From Eretmocerus hayati (taxonomy: Eukaryota; Arthropoda; Insecta; Hymenoptera; Aphelinidae): a stretch of 64,000 nt of DNA. The translations under genes and the position numbers were made by a program. Shown piece by piece: positions 55,371 through 64,000 of the stretch (position 1 is the first letter of the stretch; every line of letters starts with the position of its first letter). Location of the stretch: positions 64,076,186 to 64,140,185 of the forward strand of contig CM056743.1 of assembly GCA_029851415.1 (NCBI GenBank). Direction: 5' to 3'. The notes below the pieces were generated by a model that saw only the letters and a program-made list of their open reading frames with translations, made no database searches and had not been told where the DNA came from.

Positions 55371-58300
55371 AGTTGGAGATTCCTTAGTATCGTATCGGAC
55401 ACATTACTCAATAACTCGCTCAACCGGATCGAGTCATAGACAACTGTTCAGTGCGATTGATGTTTTCATTGAAAAAGAATTCGTCCAAATTCCTGTGCAT
55501 GAAGAACTTAATCCTGTCACTGGTGTTATTCACTGTTGTAGTAACCGTAGCATCAAATTTTCAAATTTTCTTGAACCACATGTTTTGACGGGAAATGTTC
55601 TGCTCTTTCGATTGGCGTGGTCGAAAATTCGGTATCTTGCCGAAACCAACCACTAAAAAACCCGAAAACACTAAAAAGCTACAATTTCTTGAAAAACTGA
55701 GGGCCTCGAAAATTTTTTTTTGAAAAGTGCAATGATTTTGTTTCCCATCATCATCAACGTAAATCGCTTCCTTTTTGAGTTTTAGGAGCTTTTCCAGGCG
55801 TCTGGTGCCTTCCCCGGGCTAGCTCATGATTCTACCGTTGTAGTGCGGATGGGATAAAATTTTGGAATTTCTCTGAACTACATATTTCGACGTAAAATTT
55901 CCTGTTCTTCCGATTGAAGTGGTCGAAAATCCCAAATTCTGCCGAACAAGCCCCTAAATAAAACTTAAAGAATTACGATTTTTCGGAAAACTAGGGGCAC
56001 CAAGAAATTATTTTTGAAAAATGCAATAATTTTGTTCCCCGTCATCGTCAATGTTAATCGCTTCCCTTTCGAGTTTTGAGAGCTTTTTCAGGCCTCTGGT
56101 GCGTTTTTCAAGCTAGCTCATGATTCTGAGATGCTGCTAACATGGAAACAAGTCCATAACATTCTGTGATGAGTGAGCTCCATTTTGAACTGGATCTCCA
56201 TTCCGGAAGTCGGTGGTGAAGAATATTACATGTATTTAAGGCGAAGATTGAAAGGAGCTTAGTTCTAATATGATCGAAGATACTCGATCCCACATAAAAA
56301 TCCGATATGCTGCCAATTTATGAACTATTCTATGACATCCTTAGATGAGTGAGCTCCATTCCGAATTGGATCTCGATCCCAGAATCTGCTGCCAAGAAAT
56401 TCGAGACGCGATTCATGCGAGAATTTAGACAAGTACAGTCCAAATATGATTCGAAGTGGTGGATTCTAGATGAGATCTCGATATGCTGCTAACATGGAGA
56501 ATACTCCAACACATTCTGTGATAAGTGAGCTTAATTAACGACTGGATCTCGATTCCGGAATTGGGTGCTCAAAAATCTCACTTTTGTTTATCCGAGAATT
56601 GAGATGAGCTACGTTCAAATTCGATTGGAAATACTCGATCCTACATCGGAATTCGATATGCTGCCAACTCGTGAACCATCCTATGACATTCAGGGATGAG
56701 TGAGCTACATTTTGAACTGGATCTCGATTCCGGAAGTTCGTGTCCAGAAATCTGAGACGCGATTTATGCCTAACTTGACACGAGTACAGCCCAAATATGA
56801 TTTGAAGTGGTGCATTCTAGATGCGATCTCAATATGCTGCTAACGTGGAAACTACTCCATGACATTCTGTGATGAGTGAGCTTCATTAACAACTGGATTT
56901 CTAATCCGGAATCGGGTGCTCGGGAATCTCACATTTATGTTATGCGAAGATTGAGATGAGCTCAGTTTAAATTTGATCGGAAGAACCCGATCCTACATGA
57001 GAATTTGATATGCTGCCAAGTCGTGAACTTTCTGATGACATTCTGTGATGAATGAGTTACATTTTGAACTCGATCTCCATTCCGGATTGTGGTGCCCAGG
57101 AGTCTGAGACGCGATTCATGCAGAATTTGACACTAGAAGAGTCCGAATATGATTGAAAGTGGTGGATTCTAGATGAGGTCTCGATATGCTTCTAACGTCG
57201 AAACAAGTCCATAACATTCTGAGATGAGTGAGCTCCATTCTGAACTGGATCTCGATTCCGGAATTAAGTGGTGAAGAATCTTACATGTATCTGAGGCGAA
57301 GATGGAGGTGAGCTTAGTTCCAATATGATCGAAGACACTCAATACTACATAGGACCTAATATGCTGCCAAATTGTCAACTATCCTATGACATCCGGGGAT
57401 GAGTGAGCTACATTTTAAACTCGATTTCCATCCCGGATTCTGGTGCCCAGGAATCTGAGACGCGATGCGTGCGAAATTTGACACGAGTACAGCCCAAATA
57501 TGATTTAAAGTGGTGGTTTCTAGATGAGATCTCGATATGCTGCTAACGTGGAGACTCTTCCATCACATTCTGTGATAAGTGAGCTCAATTAACAACTGGA
57601 TCTCGATTCCGGAATTGGGTGCTCAAAAATCTCACATTTATTTTATCCGAGAATTGAGATGAGCTCGGTTCAAATTCGATTGGAAATACTCGATCCTACA
57701 TGGGAATTCGATATGCTGCCAACTCGTGAACCATCCTATGACATTCAGGGATGAGTGAGCTACATTTTGAACTGGATCTCGATTCCGGAAGTTCGTGTCC
57801 AGAACTCTGAGACGCGATTTATGCCTAACTTGACACGAGTACAGCCCAAATATGATTCAAAGTGGTGGATTCAAGATGCGATCCGATATGATGCTAACGT
57901 GGAAACTACTCCATGGAATTCTGTAATGAGTGAGGTTCATTAACAACCAGATTCCTAATCCGGAATCGGGTGCTCGAAAATCTCACATTTATGTTATGCG
58001 AAGATTGAGATGAGCTCAGTTTAAATTTGATCGAGAATACCCGATCCTACACGAGAAGTTGATATGCTGCCAATTCGTGAACTTTCTTATGACATTCTGT
58101 GATGAGTGAGTTACATTTTGAACTCGATCTCCATTCCGGAATCTGGTGCCCAGGAATCTGAGACGCGATTCATGCGGAATTTGACACGAGAAGAGTCCGA
58201 ATATGATTGAAAGTGGTGGATTCTAGATGAGGTCTCGATATGCTTCTAACGTCGAAACAAGTCCATAACATTCTGAGATGAGTGAGCTCCATTCTGAACT

Positions 58301-61300
58301 GGATCTCGATTCCGGAATTCAGTGGTGAAGAATCTTACATGTATCTGAGGGGAAAATGGAGATGAGCGTAGTTCCAATATGATCGAAGACACTCGATCCC
58401 ACATAAGAATCTAATATGCTGCCAAATTGTCAAATATCCTATGACATTCTGGGATGAGTGAGCTACATTTTAAACTCGATTTCCATCCCGGATTCTGGTG
58501 CCCAGGAATCTGAGACGCGATTCATACGAAATTTGATACGAGAAGAGTCCGAATATGATTGAAAGTGGTGGATTCTAGATGAGGTCTCGATATGCTTCTA
58601 ACGTCGAAACAAGTCCATAACATTCTGAGATGAGTGAGCTCCATTCTGAACTGGATCTCGATTCCGGAATTTAGTGGTGAAGAATCTCACATATATCTGA
58701 GGGGAAAATGGAGATGAGCTTAGTTCCAATATGATCGAAGACACTCGATCCTACATAAGAATCTCATACGCTGCCAAATCGTCAAATATCCTATGACATT
58801 CTGGGATGAGTGAGCTACATTTCAACTCGAACTCCATCACGGATTCTGGTGCCCAGGAATCTGAGACGCGATTCATGCGAAATATGACAAGAGTACAGCC
58901 CAAATATGGATGAAGATGGTGGATTCAAGATGAGATCTCGATATGCTGCTAACATGGAAACAAGTCCATAACATTCTGTGATGAGTGAGCTCCATTTTGA
59001 ACTGGATCTCGATTCCGGAAGTCGGTGGTGAAGAATCTTACATATATTCAAGGCGAAAATTGAAATGATTTCAGTTCCAATATGATCGAAGATACTCGAT
59101 CCCACATAAGAATCCGATATGCTGCCTATTCCTGGACTATTCTATGACATCCTCAGATGAGTGAGCCATATTTCGAACTGGATCTCGATTTCGGAGTCTG
59201 GTCTCAGGAAACCTGACACGCAATTCATGCGAAATTTGACACGAGTACAATCCAAATATGATCGAAAGTGGTGGATTCTAGATGTGATCACGATATGCTG
59301 CTAACTTGGGAACTATTTCATCACATTCTGTGATGAGTGAGCTACATCTTGAACTCGATCTCGATTCCGGAATTCGGTGATGGTAAATCTCGTATAAATA
59401 TCATTTGAAAATTGGGATAAGCCCAGTCGGAATTCGATCGGAGATACTCGATTCTACATGAGAATCCGATATGCTGCCAACTCGTCATCATCCTATGACA
59501 TCCTGGGTTGCGTAAGCTACATTCTGAAATGAATCACCATCCCCAAATCTGGGTCCCAGGAATCTGAGACGCGATTTATGCTAAATTTGACACGAGTGGA
59601 GTCTGAATATGATTGAAAGTGGTGGATTCTAGATGAGATCTCGATATGCTTCTAACGTGGGAAGTAATTCATAACATTCTGTGACGAGCGAGCTACATTT
59701 TGAACTGGATCTCGATCCCGGAATGTGGTTATGGAAAATCTCACATGTATGTTATGCGAGAATTGAGATCAGCTCAGTTCAAATGTGATCGATGATACTC
59801 GATCCTACATGAAAATCCGATTTGCTGCCAAATTCTCAACTATCCTATAATATTTGAGGATGAGTGAGCTACATTTCCAACTCGATCTCCATCCTGGGAT
59901 CCGGTGCCAAGGAATCTGAGACGCAACTCATGCAAAATTTGACACGCGTACAATCCAACTATGATTAGAAATGGTGGATTCTAGATGAGATCACGATTTG
60001 CTTCTATTGTGGAAAGTACTCCATAAGATTCTGTGATGCGTGAGCTCCATTTTGAACTGGATCTCGATTCGGGAAGTCGGTGGTGAAGAATCTTACATGT
60101 ATTTAAGGCGAAAATTGAGATGATTTCAGTTCCAATATGATCGAAGATACTCGATCCCACATAAGAATCCGATATGCTGCCAATTTCTGGACTATTCTAT
60201 GACATCCTTAGATGAGTGAGCTACATTTCGAACTGGATCTCGATCCCGGGATCTGATGCCAAGGAATTCGAGACGCGATTCATGCGTTAATTGAGACAAG
60301 TACAAAACAAATATGATTCGAAGTGGTGGATTCTAGATAAGATGTCGATATGCTGCTAACGTGGAAACTTCTCTATAACATTCTGTGGAGAGTAAGCTAC
60401 ATTTTCAACTGGATCTCGATTCCGGAATTTGGTGTTGGAAAATCTCACATGTATATGATGCGAAAATTGAGATGAGCTTAGTTCAGATTTTATCGAAGAT
60501 ACTCGATCCTACCTGGGGAGCTGACATGCTGCCCATCCGAAAATTATACTATGACATCCTGAGATGAGTGAGCCATATTTCAAACTGGATCTCGATTCCG
60601 GAGTCTGGTTCCAGAAAACCTGAGACGCAATTCATGCGAAATTTGACACGAGTACAATTCAAATATGATTGAGAGTGGTGGATTCTAGATATGATCACGA
60701 TATGCTGCTAACTTGGGAACTACTTCATCACATTCTGTGATGAGTTAGCTACATCTTGAACTCGATCTCGATTCCGGAATTCGGTGATGGGAAATCTCGT
60801 ATGTATATCATGTGAAAATTGGGATAAGCCCAGTTGAAATTTGATCGGAGATACTCGATCCTACATAAGAATTCGATATGCTGCCAACTCGTCATCATCC
60901 TATGACATCCTGGGTTTCGTAAGCAACATTCCGAAATGAATCTCCATCCCCAAATCTGGGGCCTAGGAATCTGAGACGCGATTTATGCTAAATTTAACAC
61001 GAGTGGAGTCTGAATATGATTGAGAGTGGTGGATTTTAGATGACATCTCGATATGCTTCTAACGTGGGAAGTAATTCATAACATTCTGTGATGAGTGAGC
61101 TACATTTTGAACTGGATCTCGATTCCGGAATTCGGTTCTGGAAAATCTCGATGGTATGTTATGCGAGAATTGAGAATCCGATTTGCTGCCAAATTCTCGA
61201 CTATCCTATAATATTTGAGGATGTGTGAGCTACATTTTCCAACTTGATCTCCATCCCGGGATCCGGTGCCAAGGAATCTGAGACGCGATTCATGCAAAAT

Positions 61301-62541
61301 TTGACACGCGTACAATCCAACTATGATTAGAAATGGTGGATTCTAGATGAGATCACGATTTGCTTCTAACGTGGAAAGTACTCCATAAGATTCTGTGATA
61401 CGTGAGCGTCATTTTGAACTGGATCTCGATTCCGAAATGTGGTGCTAAGAAATCTCACGTGTATGATATGCGAGAATTGAGATCAGCTCAGTTCAAATGT
61501 GATCGATGATACTCAATCCTACATAAGACTCTGATATGCTGCCAAGTTGTGAACTATCCTATGTTGTTCTGGGATGAGTGAGCTAGATTTCAAACTCGAT
61601 TCCCATCCCGGGATCCGGTGCCAAGTAATCAGAGACGGGACTCATGCAAAATTTGACACGAGTACAGTCCAAATATGATTGGAAGTGATGGATTCTCGAT
61701 GAGATCACGATTTGCTGTTAACGTGGGAACTACTCCATGACATTATGTGATGAGTGAACTACGTTCTGAACTGGATCTCGATTACGGAATTCGGTCCTAA
61801 GAAATCTCACATGTACGTTATGGGAAAATTGAGATGAGTTCGGTTCAAATTCGATTGAAAATTTTCGATCCTACATGAGAATCCGATATGCTGCCAACTC
61901 GCCAACTATTCCATGACATCCTGAGATGGGTGAGGGACATCTTCAACTGGATCTCGATTCCGGAATCTGGTGCCAAAGAACCTGAGACGCGACTCATGCC
62001 AAATTAGACACGAGTACAGTCCGATTATAATTGAATATGGTAGATTCTAGATTGAATCTCCATATGCTGCTAACATGGGAAATACTTGATCACATCCTGT
62101 GAAGAATGAGCTACATCAACCAGATCTCGATCCCGGAATCCGGTGCTATAATATCTTACATGTATGTTATGCGGAGATTGAGATGAGCTCATTTCGAATT
62201 TGATCGAAGATACTCGATTCTACATGAGAATTCGATATGCTGCCAATTTGTGCATTATCTCCTCGCATTCAGCGATAAGTTGGCTACATTTTGTATTGGA
62301 TCTCTATTTCGGTATTTGGTGCCCTCAAACCTCACATGTATGTTATGCGAAGATTGAGATGTGCTCAGTTCAAATTTGATTGAAGATACTCGATCCTACA
62401 TGAGAATTCGATATGCTGCCGATTTTTGAACCATTCTATGACATTCTGGGATGATCGAGCTACATTTTGAACTGGATCTCGATGCTGGGATTTGGTGCTC
62501 AAAATTCTCGCATGTTTGTTATGTGAGAATTGAGATGACTT

Positions 62542-63430
62542 TACTCTCTTAACTTCTCCGAGTGAAATCTCACTCGGAAAGAGTGAGTTCTCACTCGGAG
62601 TTCGGAGTGAAATCGTGGCAACTCGGTACCGAGTGAGTTCCACTCAGAAAAAAGAGTGAGATTTTTCACTCAGGGAATCCGAGTGAATCCAAATGTTATT
62701 CAGCGCGGGCTATAAAATTAATAAATTATTATTAATCATCCGAAGGTTGGAAAAAAAGAAAAAAATCAATTCCGCCTGTAGCGGCATGGTCACTTCAATA
62801 TTTTTGTAATTTGCGGAGTGCGGGGAATCGAACTCGGTTATCTTGATTGTAAATCGGACTGCTTCTCCACTGGGCTACTGCTGCTGTTGACTTCAGAGGT
62901 CCATAGCACCCTGTTATGTAGATGATGCACTGTGTAACTTTATACGTGTCGTAAGTGGAAATGGAAATATGAAAACTAGGTATTGTTTCGGGTGAAGAAA
63001 TAACAAAAGTGCAACCTACATTTCCCCGGTAACAGGGCATTGCTTCTATATCAATAGGGTTGATTAATTGATACGTAATATGATATAATATTGGTCTGTA
63101 CATGCATTTATAAAACTTATGGAGGAGGATAACTGACATTCCTTAGCTCAGTTTTTCAACGAATATTGCAGGAAATCTACTATTTTCCTCTTTGTAAGCT
63201 ACGCATTGATCCATCGGTAACAAACGAGCGGCAAAACATAACCTACAATATGATTTGAACCTCTCACTCTTGCATCCGAGTGAAATTTCACTCTTGCATC
63301 CGAGTGAAATTTCACTCGAGCTTCCGAGTGAAATTTTTTATTTTTTTGATATCTGACTCTTTACCGAGTGAAATGGGCTTTCACTCGGAATCCGAGTGAA
63401 ACATCTCACTCGGAGAAGTTAAGAGAGTAG
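62542..63430. mobile_element. Inverted-repeat element built on CACTCGGA motifs, inside the satellite
   Basis: The ends are ACTCTCTTAACTTCTCCG near 62,544 and its inverse up to 63,429. The left arm to about 62,695 and the right arm from about 63,265 are packed with TCACTCGGA and TCCGAGTGA in both orientations. The roughly 550-bp interior holds the tRNA-like segment. It interrupts a satellite monomer and is therefore younger than that part of the array. Target duplication is unclear. Confidence 0.75.
62812..62884 (-). other. tRNA-like segment with Pol III box A and box B
   Basis: On the minus strand, TAGCCCAGTGG (62,877-62,867) fits box A, and GTTCGATTCC (62,833-62,824) fits box B at normal tRNA spacing. 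The 3' part, CCCCGCACTCCGC, resembles a T-arm/acceptor, but the stems do not pair well and I could not fit a clean cloverleaf or anticodon. It is more likely a tRNA-derived SINE head or decayed tRNA than a working tRNA gene. Confidence 0.5.
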
Positions 63431-64000
63431 TTCAGATTCGATTGAAAATTTTCGATCCTACATAAGGATTCGATCTGCTGCCAACTTGTGAACTATCCTA
63501 TGACATTCTGTGATGAGTGAGCTTCATCAACAACTGGATCTCGATTCTGGAATTGGGTGCTCAAAAATCTCACATTTATGTTATGCGAGAATCGAAATCA
63601 GCTCAGTTCAAATTCGATTGGGAATCCTCGATCCTACATAAGAATTCGATATGCTGCCAACTCGTAAACTATCCTATGATATCCTGAGATGAGTGAGCTA
63701 CGTTTCGAACTCGATCTCGATTCCGGAATCTGGTGCCAGAAAACCTGAGACGCGATTCATGCGAAATTTGACACGAGTACAGTCCAATTATGATTGAAAG
63801 TGATGGATTCTTGATGAGATCGCGATATGCTGCTAACGTGGAAACAACTCCATGACATTCTGTGATGAGTGAGCTTAATAACAACTGGATTTCTAATCCG
63901 GAATCGGGTGCTCGGAAATCTCACATTTATGTTATGCGAAGATTGAGATGAGCTCAGTTTAAATTTGATCGGAAGAACCCGATCCTACATGAGAACTTGA

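Larger units (their letters stand above)
47664..56107. mobile_element. Inverted-repeat element with about 320-bp units, split by the LARD-like element
   Basis: On the left, two direct units start at about 47,664 and 47,985 (each with AACTCGGAG..GGAGCAA.TTACG, then GATAATGATGGG). On the right (55,540-56,107) two units of the same family run in inverse orientation, with GAAAGAGCAG, GACCACGCCAATCG and GCTAGC words matching inversely. The LTR element at 48,378-55,370 lies near the centre. Confidence 0.55.
56108..64000. repeat. Satellite array, dimer of about 350 bp of two 175-bp monomers
   Basis: Monomers alternate between a form ending GATATGCTGCCAA and one ending GATATGCTGCTAAC. Both contain ATGAGTGAGCT and GGATCTCGATTCCGGAA. 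The marker GATATGCTGCTAAC or a variant recurs about every 350 bases (for example 56,479, 56,830, 57,182, 57,530, 57,884) to the window end. Higher-order structure: near-identical dimers return after three dimers (about 1,050 bp) at 56.5-58.6 kb and after three or four (about 1,058 and 1,407 bp) at 58.9-61.0 kb. There is no coding potential; short open frames follow from the repeat. Confidence 0.93.

Noticed and set aside
62812..62884. A functional tRNA gene
   Set aside because: Box A and box B fit, but acceptor and arm stems do not pair properly and no anticodon stem could be set.
56108..64000. Short open frames of 60-96 codons in the satellite
   Set aside because: They recur with the satellite period and have no start context or motif.

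Overview
The window is nuclear DNA of an arthropod, probably an insect and possibly a parasitoid hymenopteran. Support for this: AT-rich DNA with canonical GT-AG splice signals, Ty3/gypsy errantivirus-like proteins, a chuvirus-type glycoprotein, an ankyrin-PRANC gene and a tRNA-Gly primer site. The species call is inference only. Nearly everything is mobile or repetitive. No complete ordinary host gene was found.

Layout. (1) 1 to about 10,018: the 3' three-quarters of an intact-looking Ty3/gypsy endogenous retrovirus. It has the Gag zinc-knuckle region, a Pol with two tandem aspartic-protease modules, and then two separate envelope genes. The first is an errantivirus/baculovirus-F-like Env. 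The second is a chuvirus-type glycoprotein. Each has its own splice acceptor. (2) 10,052-10,612 and 12,869-13,426: two roughly 560-bp elements in (TA)n tracts that share a 76-bp tandem core but have different inverted motif arms. (3) 11,741-32,301: a palindromic fold-back element of about 1 kb arms, split by (4) a second gypsy-type provirus (12,834-31,371, TSD GATC, LTRs of about 2.4-2.6 kb, tRNA-Gly PBS). That provirus lost RT, RNase H and most of integrase, but has ankyrin-PRANC and IAP (BIR-RING) genes placed on either side of an env remnant. Its 3' LTR is split by (5) a 3,274-bp TTAA-flanked transposon carrying an array of seven hairpins. The nesting order is fold-back, then provirus, then TTAA transposon.

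(6) 32.3-47.6 kb: exon pieces of a minus-strand gene family, two exons of an ALIX V-domain-like gene, several fold-back elements built from arrays of short motifs, a 27 x 20-bp minisatellite and a LINE remnant. (7) 48,378-55,370: a non-coding LTR retrotransposon (LARD-like, LTRs of about 1.9 kb, TSD AGTT), inserted in another inverted-repeat element. (8) about 56,108 to the window end: a satellite with a dimer of about 350 bp and higher-order periods of about 1,050 and 1,400 bp. A small inverted-repeat element with a tRNA-like promoter interrupts it.

How the genes fit together: provirus 1 could encode a complete particle (Gag, PR-RT-RH-IN and two surface glycoproteins of unrelated origin). 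Provirus 2 is a decayed relative that had taken on two genes typical of large DNA viruses and parasitoid genomes. All motif and homology calls were made by eye from the translated sequence, without database searches.
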